NCBI GenBank assembly: GCA_029863645.1
Contig: JAOTVA010000008.1
Span: 1 to 64,000, forward strand
Direction of reading: 5' to 3'
DNA length: 64,000 nucleotides
Source: Gemmatimonadota bacterium
Lineage (GTDB): Bacteria > Gemmatimonadota > Gemmatimonadetes > Longimicrobiales > Gaopeijiaceae
How positions within the stretch are numbered: position 1 is the first letter of the stretch; every line of letters begins with the position of its first letter. The translations under genes were made by a program, and so were the position numbers. Positions 39,865 to 47,944 of the stretch are shown piece after piece. A model generated the notes under the pieces. That model was given only the letters and a program-made list of their open reading frames with translations, searched no databases and was not told the origin of the DNA.

Positions 39865-40424
39865 GGCTCATGAGGCAGTGGATGCCCATCGCGCTCCTGG
39901 TAGCCCTGGTCTCGTCGCCCCAGGCGGCGGACGCACAACGCCGCCGTGGTGGCGACGCACCCGACCGGGCGCAGCTAGAACAGCGTATGCGAGCACAGAT
40001 GGCTCGTATGATGCAGGCGCGACTGGGCCTGGACGAAGCGGAAGCCGCAGCGCTTTCGGAGATCGTGGGCACGTTCGATGCCCAGCGCCGAGCGCTGTTC
40101 GGAAGAGAGCAGGCGACCAGACGGCGCGTGGATGCGCTTGTCGAATCGGGCACCGACGTTCAAGACGCCCCCGAACTGCTACGGCTCCAAGCGGATCTGA
40201 GGATGGAGGAGGCCCAGCTTCTCCGAGCCGAGCAGGAGGCCCTCTTAGGGGTACTGACCGCTCGGCAGGTTCTTGAGCTGCAGGAACTCAGAGAGGCTCT
40301 GGGCCGCCGAATCCGTGCACTGCGCGGAGGCGGCCGAAACGGAGGCCAAGATTCTCGCGGGCCGGGCCCGCGCTCGGATCGACAGGGAGGGCGTGGTCTG
40401 CTGGGGTACTCGCCCCCGGCTTAG
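39861..40424 (+). CDS. Periplasmic Spy/CpxP/CnrX-like helical protein
   Basis: Signal peptide, long Met/Arg/Glu-rich helices 'MRAQMARMMQARLGLDEAEAAALSEIVGTFDAQRRALFGREQ...LTARQVLELQELREAL'. Confidence 0.6.
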   Translation: MRLMRQWMPIALLVALVSSPQAADAQRRRGGDAPDRAQLEQRMRAQMARMMQARLGLDEAEAAALSEIVGTFDAQRRALFGREQATRRRVDALVESGTDVQDAPELLRLQADLRMEEAQLLRAEQEALLGVLTARQVLELQELREALGRRIRALRGGGRNGGQDSRGPGPRSDRQGGRGLLGYSPPA

Positions 40425-40441
40425 TTGAGCGGAACGGCTGG

Positions 40442-40555
40442 CTACTTGCCGCCGTTCGCCTGTAGATCGTCGGGGCTTCCCTCCGAGCAGCCTGCCCCGA
40501 ACAGAGCGAAGGCAAGGAAACCCGCGGCGCTACGTAGCCTTCGTGAAATCGTCAT
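40442..40555 (-). CDS. Small predicted lipoprotein (37 aa)
   Basis: MTISRRLRSAAGFLAFALFGAGCSEGSPDDLQANGGK*; lipobox FGAGC; SD GGAGG 5 nt before ATG. Confidence 0.6.
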   Translation of the reverse strand: MTISRRLRSAAGFLAFALFGAGCSEGSPDDLQANGGK

Positions 40556-40692
40556 GAGAACCTCCACGGCGGCGCCAGGCCTAGGATCCCGCCCGCCACG
40601 GCCCGCGAGCCGCGGCTCCAATGTTGACGCGTCAGACGGGGTCGATTCATTTGAAGGACAGCGACACGCAACATACGTTCCCGGGAAAGCCA

Positions 40693-40938
40693 GTGTCCGT
40701 TCAGGCGCTCTTCTTCGCGGCATACCGCGATCTCCTCGGCACCAAGGCCCTTTCCGTGGATCTCCCTGACGGAGCCACGGTGGGAGACCTCGTCGCGGAG
40801 CTACGTGGACGCGGGGCGCCGTTCGACGCACTTCCCGCCGAGCCGGCGGTCGCGGTCAATCGTGCGTATGCACTCCATCACGAGCAGCTCAGCGCCGGCG
40901 ACGAGGTCGCGTTCATTCCTCCCGTGGCCGGCGGCTGA
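40693..40938 (+). CDS. moaD: Molybdopterin synthase small subunit
   Basis: Ubiquitin-like fold sequence ending 'FIPPVAGG'; next to moaE and moaA; GTG start at 40693. Confidence 0.9.
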   Translation: MSVQALFFAAYRDLLGTKALSVDLPDGATVGDLVAELRGRGAPFDALPAEPAVAVNRAYALHHEQLSAGDEVAFIPPVAGG

Positions 40939-40940
40939 GG

Positions 40941-41399
40941 ATGGTCCATGCCGCCGTCGTCCATGACCCGATCGACAATGCGTCGGTTCTCTCCCACGTC
41001 GGGGCGCCGGAGGACGGAGCGATGCTGCTCTTCCTCGGGATGGTACGAGATCACGCGGACGGACGGCCCGTCACCGGCATGACGTACGAGTCGTATGAGG
41101 AGATGGCTACGCCCGTGCTACTCGAGATTGCGCACGAGGCCGCGCAGCGCATCGGCAGCGACCGGGTCGCCGTAGTGCATCGCGTAGGCGACCTGACCAT
41201 TGGCGAGGTTTCGGTCGCGATCGCCGTATCCAGTCCCCACCGGGCCGAGGCGTACGACGCCTCTCGGTACGTGATCGAGGAGATCAAGAAGCGTCTGCCG
41301 GTGTGGAAGAAGGAGCACTACTCCGACGGGGCGCGGGAGTGGGTAGAAGGCACGGTGCCGCCGGGTGCCGGCGCCACGTCGCTAAGGCCGGGCGACTGA
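40941..41399 (+). CDS. moaE: Molybdopterin synthase catalytic subunit
   Basis: 'LLFLGMVRDHADGRPVTGMTYESYEEMA', 'VAVVHRVGDLTIGEVSVAIAVSSPHR', 'PVWKKEHYSDG'. Confidence 0.95.
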   Translation: MVHAAVVHDPIDNASVLSHVGAPEDGAMLLFLGMVRDHADGRPVTGMTYESYEEMATPVLLEIAHEAAQRIGSDRVAVVHRVGDLTIGEVSVAIAVSSPHRAEAYDASRYVIEEIKKRLPVWKKEHYSDGAREWVEGTVPPGAGATSLRPGD

Positions 41400-41400
41400 G

Positions 41401-42381
41401 ATGATCGACCAATTCGGACGGACGGTTCAATACCTCCGCATCTCGGTGACGGACAAGTGCAACCTGCGCTGCGTCTATTGCATGCCCATGGAAGGACTTC
41501 CCTGGCTCAAGCGCGAGGATCTGCTCTCCTACGAGGAGATTGAACAGATCGTGCGCGTCATGGCCCCGATGGGGCTCGAACGCGTGCGCATCACGGGCGG
41601 CGAACCGTTGGTTCGCCAGGACCTGCCGGAATTGGTGAAGCTCCTGGCCGCTGTGCCCGGGATTCGGGACTTGTCGCTGTCGACCAACGCGGTGCTGCTG
41701 GCCGATCAGGCCGACGCGCTAAAGGCAGCCGGAATCGACCGCATGAATGTGTCGCTCGACTCGTTGCGGCCCGACCGGGTCGACGCAATCGCCAGGCGGC
41801 CGGGCTCGTATCCCAAGATCATGGAGGGGCTCGACGCAGCCGAGGAGGCCGGCTTCGCTCCCATCAAGGTCAATGTTGTCCTGATCAAGGGTCAAAACGA
41901 CGACGAAATCAGGGACTTCGCGGAGATCACCCGCGAGCGCCCTTGGCACATTCGCTTCATCGAGATGATGCCCACCGGGGCCAATCTTGAGCTCAGCGCC
42001 TCCCAGTTCGTCTCGTGCGACCAGGCGTTGAAGCAGGTCCGCGAGATCTCTGCACTCGAGCCGGTCGCGGGACCGTTCGGTAACGGACCAGCACGCTACT
42101 ACCAGTTCGCGGGTGCGCCCGGAACGATCGGCGTCATCACACCGATGAGCCACAACTACTGTGACCGCTGCAACCGCATGCGTCTCACGGCCGACGGCCA
42201 ACTTCGTCCCTGCCTCTTCGGAGACATCCAGACGAACCTGCGGGATCCGCTCAGAGCAGGCGCTGACCTCGTGCCGCTCATCGAAGAGACACTGCGTATC
42301 AAGCCCGAGCGCCACTATCTCATCCAAGGCAGCGCCGCCGGTTCCGGTGGCCTCGTGGCGCTCTCTCAGACGGGCGGGTAA
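41401..42381 (+). CDS. moaA: GTP 3',8-cyclase
   Basis: 'LRISVTDKCNLRCVYCMP' radical SAM motif, 'RITGGEPLVRQDLPELV', C-terminal 'HNYCDRCNRMRLTADGQLRPCLF'. Confidence 0.97.
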   Translation: MIDQFGRTVQYLRISVTDKCNLRCVYCMPMEGLPWLKREDLLSYEEIEQIVRVMAPMGLERVRITGGEPLVRQDLPELVKLLAAVPGIRDLSLSTNAVLLADQADALKAAGIDRMNVSLDSLRPDRVDAIARRPGSYPKIMEGLDAAEEAGFAPIKVNVVLIKGQNDDEIRDFAEITRERPWHIRFIEMMPTGANLELSASQFVSCDQALKQVREISALEPVAGPFGNGPARYYQFAGAPGTIGVITPMSHNYCDRCNRMRLTADGQLRPCLFGDIQTNLRDPLRAGADLVPLIEETLRIKPERHYLIQGSAAGSGGLVALSQTGG

Positions 42382-42470
42382 CCGAACGTTCCGAAGGAAC
42401 GTTGCGGCGCCTGCACGTCGAGAAGGCCGGGGTGGGTAGACCCCGGCGCGAGCGTTCCTTAGACTCCTCG

Positions 42471-42497
42471 GGCCCCGTTCTTCGGGGCCTGTTTCTT
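42471..42497 (+). terminator. Intrinsic terminator between moaA and mdh
   Basis: GGCCCCG-TTCTT-CGGGGCC followed by TGTTTCTT. Confidence 0.55.
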
Positions 42498-42531
42498 ACC
42501 TCAGAACATCACCGCGGAGCGGTTTCCATCC

Positions 42532-43470
42532 ATGAGCGTCAAGAAAATCACCGTAGTCGGGGCCGGCCACGTCGGCGCCACATGCTCCCAGCTGCTCTCC
42601 CAGAAGGAGTTGGCCCGCGAGGTCATCCTCGTCGACATCGCGGAAGGCATTCCGCAGGGTAAGGGGCTCGACCAGTGGGAGAGCGCACCCATTGAGGGCT
42701 TCGATTCGCGGGTGACCGGCAGCAACAACTACGAGTCGTCAGCCGGGGCTGACATTTTCATCGTCACGGCTGGCATTGCGCGTAAGCCTGGCATGAGCCG
42801 CGACGATTTGCTCAAGATCAACGCCGGCGTCATGCGGGCTGTGACCACGGAGATCAAGCGGGTCGCGCCGGACTCCATCATCATCGTGGTCACGAATCCG
42901 CTGGACGTCATGGCTCAGGTTGCGCTCGAGACGTCCGGCTTCCCGCGGGAGCGCGTCATTGGCATGGCCGGCGTGCTCGACACGGCACGGTACCGCTCCT
43001 TTATCGCGCTGGAGCTCGACGTGAGCATCGAGGACATTCAGGCGCTAGTTCTCGGGGGCCACGGTGACACGATGGTGCCGTTGGCGAGCTACACGTCGGT
43101 GAGCGGCATCCCGCTCACGCAGTTGCTGTCGCAGGAGCGTATCGATGCCCTCGTCGAGCGCACGCGGAAGGGAGGAGGGGAGATCGTAGCCCACCTCAAG
43201 ACAGGCAGCGCGTATTATGCGCCCGCGGCTGCGGCAGTTCAGATGGCCGAGGCGATCGTCAAGGACAAGCGCCGCATCCTTCCCTGTGCCGCGTGGCTCC
43301 AGGGCGAGTTCGGCATGAAGGATCTCTATTTGGGCGTGCCCTGCATGCTCGGAGAGAACGGTCTCGAGCGCATCATCGAAGTCGACCTCGACGACGAAGA
43401 GAAGGCCGCGCTGGAGACAAGCGCCGAGCACGTGCGCTCTACCGTGGCGGCGCTCAAGGCTTTGGAGTAG
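42532..43470 (+). CDS. mdh: Malate dehydrogenase
   Basis: '[19 protein letters not shown]', '[39 protein letters not shown]', '[11 protein letters not shown]'. Confidence 0.96.
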   Translation: MSVKKITVVGAGHVGATCSQLLSQKELAREVILVDIAEGIPQGKGLDQWESAPIEGFDSRVTGSNNYESSAGADIFIVTAGIARKPGMSRDDLLKINAGVMRAVTTEIKRVAPDSIIIVVTNPLDVMAQVALETSGFPRERVIGMAGVLDTARYRSFIALELDVSIEDIQALVLGGHGDTMVPLASYTSVSGIPLTQLLSQERIDALVERTRKGGGEIVAHLKTGSAYYAPAAAAVQMAEAIVKDKRRILPCAAWLQGEFGMKDLYLGVPCMLGENGLERIIEVDLDDEEKAALETSAEHVRSTVAALKALE

Positions 43471-43536
43471 GCGCACCACGACTGGTTGACGATGCCGAGC
43501 GGCGGGGCGAGACTTTGCCGCTTCGCTGGAAAAAGA

Positions 43537-43609
43537 TGGGGTGTAGCTCAACTGGCAGAGCGCCTGGCTGTTAACCAGGAGGTTGAAGGTTCGAGCCCTT
43601 CCGCCCCAG
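43537..43609 (+). tRNA. tRNA-Asn (anticodon GTT)
   Basis: Cloverleaf: acceptor TGGGGTG/CGCCCCA, D-arm GTAGCTCAACTGGCAGAGC, anticodon arm CCTGG-CTGTTAA-CCAGG, T-arm GGTTCGAGCCC; CCA not encoded. Confidence 0.97.
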
Positions 43610-43854
43610 TGAAGGGAAACGATTGCCCAGCTTGACGTTACGGCGTTGAGCCGGGCTCTTGTTTGGGCGACCCTGATACGTGAGGCAGGCCCTGACAGGC
43701 TGGGCTTGTTGGCGACTCAGGGCGAAATCATTATCGCGGCTTTGGACAGGCTTGTTGCCGACTTGGCCTAGGCACAATCGCACTAGACCGTTCCCCTCCA
43801 TTGCCTCCCCACCTCCCGCTCCCCAGCCTCCTGTAGCATCCACAAGGAGGACGT

Positions 43855-44463
43855 ATGTCGGGCAGGGCCGTGCGGGAGACACTCGGGTTCTTAGCGGTGG
43901 CCGCGGCGTTGATGGGCCTGACTGGATCGGCGGCGGCCGGACAGACCGGCTGGTCGTCGGGTGTCTCGGTCGCCGGGAACCTAGTGGTCGGAGGTGGTGG
44001 GTCCGACTTCCTCGACTCGGGGTTCGGCCTGGACGGCACGGTCGCGCGCGCCATGGGAAGCCACTTCGCGATTCGCGCGGACGGGATCTTGATCCGGCTG
44101 GCTCCCAGCAGCACCGGCGCGAGTCCCGGCAGGAACACCATCATCGCGCTGGGCGTTGGCCCCGAGGCGAACCTGTCGCTCTCAGCCTTCAGCCTCTACG
44201 CGCGCCTTCTACTTGGCGTCGCGACAAACGTGCAGGGGGGAACAGGCTCGACCGGTGGTGAGGGCGGGACCTGGACGAGCATGCTGGGGGGTGGCGTGGG
44301 GGTGCGGATAGCAGTCAGTCGATCCGTCGCAGTCGACTTCGGCGGAGACATTCTGAAGCTGGGCGAGCTTGCGTTCGGCGGCTCCGCTGTGTCGAGTCTT
44401 CGGTTCACCTCGGACCCAGCGGTGCTACGACTGCGACTAGGACTCCGCTTCGGGGTCGGCTAG
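43855..44463 (+). CDS. Hypothetical secreted/outer-membrane beta-barrel protein
   Basis: N-terminal signal sequence and amphipathic strand pattern ending 'LRLRLGLRFGVG'. Confidence 0.7.
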   Translation: MSGRAVRETLGFLAVAAALMGLTGSAAAGQTGWSSGVSVAGNLVVGGGGSDFLDSGFGLDGTVARAMGSHFAIRADGILIRLAPSSTGASPGRNTIIALGVGPEANLSLSAFSLYARLLLGVATNVQGGTGSTGGEGGTWTSMLGGGVGVRIAVSRSVAVDFGGDILKLGELAFGGSAVSSLRFTSDPAVLRLRLGLRFGVG

Positions 44464-44702
44464 GAGAGCCGCACCTCGGCTGCCGTTGGTGTTGGTGTGT
44501 CGATTGGGCCGGTTTATGTGTCGATTCAGAGCGGCAGATGTGAGCATCGGCCAGGTGCGATAGTCGCAGATCGTGCGCCCTGCCAATGCTTCGTGCCGTG
44601 CGGGGCCTTCGGCGTGGACTGGTATGGGTTGCGGTCGGCTTGCTCGGCCGAGAGGATACGTTACGACACCGGATCCAGACGGAAAAGACAAGGGAGGCAC
44701 CC

Positions 44703-45689
44703 ATGCGGCTCAGTCGCTTTCGCCCGGCAGCGATGCTCGCGACCTGCCTGACAGTCGTTGGCTGTGAGGGCGCGGCGATCTCACCCGAGGTCGAAGTCAC
44801 GCCCAACTTCGCGAGACCTGGGGCGGACGCGGTAATAGCGCCCGCGGCCTCGACGATCGCCGAGCTCGCCCGCCGGGTCGACGATTTCAACGCGACGCTC
44901 GAGGCCAATGGATCGTCAATCCGGCTCGATTACCCTTGGATGTTCGTCGTGGGTGGCGGTACCGATCCGTTTCAGCAGCTGCGAACCGGGTCGCGCTGGA
45001 CGACCTCCGACCCAGAGTACATCCTGGACGCGTCGGACTTTACAACCGACCTCGCGCCCGCGGAGGTCGACGCGACGCTGATGTCGGCGTTCGATTCGTG
45101 GAACGCCGTGCCCCAGAGCCGCCTGACGGCGCATCGCGTGGCTGACTCCGGCGGCAACATCGACGTGCTCGACGGACTCTATGATCGGTCTGGCAACTGC
45201 GTCTCCCTGTACGACCTCGCGTCCCCGAACCTCGACTTCGGTGCTGGCCTGATCTTCCCGGAGGCGGATATCGTGGTCGGCGGATGGGTTCCGGCTGAGT
45301 ACTTCAGCCAGTGCCTCGGCAGCGAGGACATCATCGGCGTGACGTGGACGTTCTCCGACGTGGACAGCGATGGGGACAACTATCGGGATCGTCTGTATGT
45401 CGAGCAGTTCTACAATCCGGCGTTCACCTGGGTCACGTCGGGGGCGACGTTCCTGAACTTCGGGTTGATGGACCTGGAGACGATCGCGGCGCATGAGAAC
45501 GGGCACGCGCATGGGTTGGGTCACTTCGGTGGCCCGTTGGCGAGGCAGCCCTTCAAGCTCAAGCCGAACGGTCGGGTCTTCAATCCGGAAGCGGTGATGA
45601 ACCCGTTCTATCTTGGAGGCGAGGACCGATCGCTGCACCCCACCGATGTGGCGGCTCTGCAAACCCTTTACGCGGGGAACACGCCTTAG
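44703..45689 (+). CDS. Matrixin-like metalloprotease lipoprotein
   Basis: Lipobox 'TVVGC'; zinc motif HENGHAHGLGH (HExxHxxGxxH) and later 'VMNPFY' possible Met-turn. Confidence 0.75.
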   Translation: MRLSRFRPAAMLATCLTVVGCEGAAISPEVEVTPNFARPGADAVIAPAASTIAELARRVDDFNATLEANGSSIRLDYPWMFVVGGGTDPFQQLRTGSRWTTSDPEYILDASDFTTDLAPAEVDATLMSAFDSWNAVPQSRLTAHRVADSGGNIDVLDGLYDRSGNCVSLYDLASPNLDFGAGLIFPEADIVVGGWVPAEYFSQCLGSEDIIGVTWTFSDVDSDGDNYRDRLYVEQFYNPAFTWVTSGATFLNFGLMDLETIAAHENGHAHGLGHFGGPLARQPFKLKPNGRVFNPEAVMNPFYLGGEDRSLHPTDVAALQTLYAGNTP

Positions 45690-45709
45690 ATCGCCCGGCT
45701 TGGAACCCG

Positions 45710-47590
45710 CTAGTCCGGCGCGGAGCGTCGCTGTAGCTGGAGTGTTGCGTCACCCGTAATTCTGCCGAGGACCACCATGCCGGGCTCAGCGGCCTTCACG
45801 AGTCCGGGGGGGTCGGTCGAGACCGTTTCCAGTCCGACGGGGAGGCGCAGCGTGAGGCCCTCCAGCGGCTCGGGTGCGTACAAGACGACCTCAACCCCGT
45901 CGCCCGTGGCCCGCGTCTCGAGGTCGACCCGATCTCGGGCGCTCCAGAAGGTCCCGAAGTCCCGTAGCGTACCGAACCAGGCGTCTTCCCTCAACGCCTC
46001 TACGAGCCTCCTTTCGAACGCGAGCTTGGTCTCGACCTCGTCGGTGTGAATGAGGACGACGAATAGTCCGCCGTAGAGTCCGAGGCGCTCCGCCAGAGCC
46101 ACGGCTTCGTCGAATCTCGAGGCTAGCGCCGGGGCTCTCTCATCCTCGACGGTAACTGGGAACTCGAAAACCGGGACCGCCGTTTCCGTTCCGCGGCCTT
46201 CAGTCAAGCGAAACGGGAGGTGTGTCAGCGCGTTTCCAGCGGTGACAGACGAGCTGAATCGATATCCGGTGCCCTCGAGCCCAGCCGGAAGCGAGTAGGG
46301 ATTTCTGAGGTGACCGGGTCGAAAGCTCACGACCCTGAGCCCCGGAACGAGCGTCTCGAGAAGGAAGCGACTGACCCGAAGCTCGCCCAGGACCGTGGCG
46401 CCCTCGGTATGGCCTTCGTCTCGCACGAACGGCCGGTAGGTCGGGTACCTCTCTTCACCGGTGCCGACGGGCAGCTCGGCGAACTGCAGCGAGTGGGCCA
46501 CGGAGTGACTGGCGATCTCCATGCCGAGGTCCGACAGCTCACGGAGCACCGTCGCACCCTCGGAGTCCAGGAACGCTTCGTCGTTCCAGTCCCGGACGTA
46601 CTTGGTCTGGATGAAATAAGTGGCGCTCAATCCAGCCGACGCCTCGTAGCGGGCGAAGATCTTTGCGTTCGGCAGAGACTCTTCGTAGTCGACATCGTGC
46701 GTGATCACCGCAGCCAAGCGTTGGCCCTCCGGGACCGTATGCAGGGTTACCGCATCGCTCTGGCCGGCCTCGTAGATGCCGAGAAGGATTCGAAGGAGTA
46801 CATCGAGGGCCGGCTCATACTCGTTGACGTAGGAGCGCGACAGACCCTCTTCGCGATTTCCATAGGCCCGAAGCATCAGGAAGCCCGGGTCGATGCCGAA
46901 GGCGAACGCCCTACCTCGACCGACACGACGAGCCGTAATCGCCGCAGTGCCGTCGTCGTAGGTCGCGAGGGGGTCCGCGGCTCCGGAGTACCCGAGGCTT
47001 CCCGCGGCCAGAGACCCGCGGTCAGGGTTCGAGAAGGGCACGCGCTGCTCGCGCTCGTGGGTGAAGGCCGCCGCAAGCGGATGATTGACGTCGAAGACCA
47101 ACTCGCTCCGCTCGCGCGAGTGCACGACCTCACTGAATCCGAAGACGGCAGCGAGCCCCCCGCCTTCGACATTCACACCGATCAGTGTGCCACCTCGCTC
47201 TGGGAACTCCGCGAGTGCCTGAAGCGCGTCGGGGGACAGGACTCGCCCGGAAATGCGCGGATACACGAGCACTACGTCGTGGCGCAGCGCCGCCTCGTAG
47301 TCGCGGGTGATCCGGAAGGGCACGCCAATGGTCTTCAGCCCGTGGGCGATCCCCAGCCATGAGGAGGTCGTGTCCGTGAGCAACACTGCGAGGCGGCTGG
47401 TGCCGCCTGCCTCGAACGTGCGCCAATCGGCCGGCGGGCTCACAGCGAGAGGCGTGACGCCGGAGGGTCCTGCGACACCCTCGAACAGGATGATGGACGG
47501 CGACCGACCGACGGCCATAGCGACTGCCACCGCTCCGACCACGGCAATGAAGACGAGCGGGGCCGCATACTGCGAGACTCGACGGAACAA
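45710..47590 (-). CDS. Polysaccharide deacetylase (NodB-like) family membrane-anchored protein
   Basis: 'LAAVITHDVDYEES' and 'MEIASHSVAHSLQF' NodB motifs; N-terminal TM; N-terminal half resembles a GATase-like/ThuA-like fold (weak). Confidence 0.75.
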   Translation of the reverse strand: MFRRVSQYAAPLVFIAVVGAVAVAMAVGRSPSIILFEGVAGPSGVTPLAVSPPADWRTFEAGGTSRLAVLLTDTTSSWLGIAHGLKTIGVPFRITRDYEAALRHDVVLVYPRISGRVLSPDALQALAEFPERGGTLIGVNVEGGGLAAVFGFSEVVHSRERSELVFDVNHPLAAAFTHEREQRVPFSNPDRGSLAAGSLGYSGAADPLATYDDGTAAITARRVGRGRAFAFGIDPGFLMLRAYGNREEGLSRSYVNEYEPALDVLLRILLGIYEAGQSDAVTLHTVPEGQRLAAVITHDVDYEESLPNAKIFARYEASAGLSATYFIQTKYVRDWNDEAFLDSEGATVLRELSDLGMEIASHSVAHSLQFAELPVGTGEERYPTYRPFVRDEGHTEGATVLGELRVSRFLLETLVPGLRVVSFRPGHLRNPYSLPAGLEGTGYRFSSSVTAGNALTHLPFRLTEGRGTETAVPVFEFPVTVEDERAPALASRFDEAVALAERLGLYGGLFVVLIHTDEVETKLAFERRLVEALREDAWFGTLRDFGTFWSARDRVDLETRATGDGVEVVLYAPEPLEGLTLRLPVGLETVSTDPPGLVKAAEPGMVVLGRITGDATLQLQRRSAPD

Positions 47591-47944
47591 AGGGATCCTT
47601 GCTGGGGGACGGCCGTCGCCCGTGGGCGCGGCTCGTTGGAGGTAGGCTCAGGACTCGGCCCTCTGCAGGGTGCCATCTTTGAGAAGCTGGGTCCAGGCAC
47701 TTGAGCTGGCGTCGCACACCGACGACCCGGCCCAGTGGCCTGCCCGAGGCGGTCATGAACCCGTTCCACGCGGTCGTCACTACGGGAATCACCGCCGCAC
47801 GGGCGGTGAAAGCTCCCTACACGCGGGTCAAGCAAGTCCCTACTGCGCCTTCAGCCGTGCGCGCTGATCTTGTGAAGTGGACCTCCCTGCCCGGGGTTCA
47901 GCCGTTGCCGGTGGCATCGGCGCAGCACCAGCAAGGGAGGCGTT

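Noticed and set aside
38759-40153. 464-aa minus-strand ORF
   Set aside because: Antisense to the sigma/anti-sigma genes; Arg/Ser/Pro-rich, no recognisable domain
46220-47362. 380-aa + strand ORF
   Set aside because: Antisense to the polysaccharide deacetylase; shadow ORF
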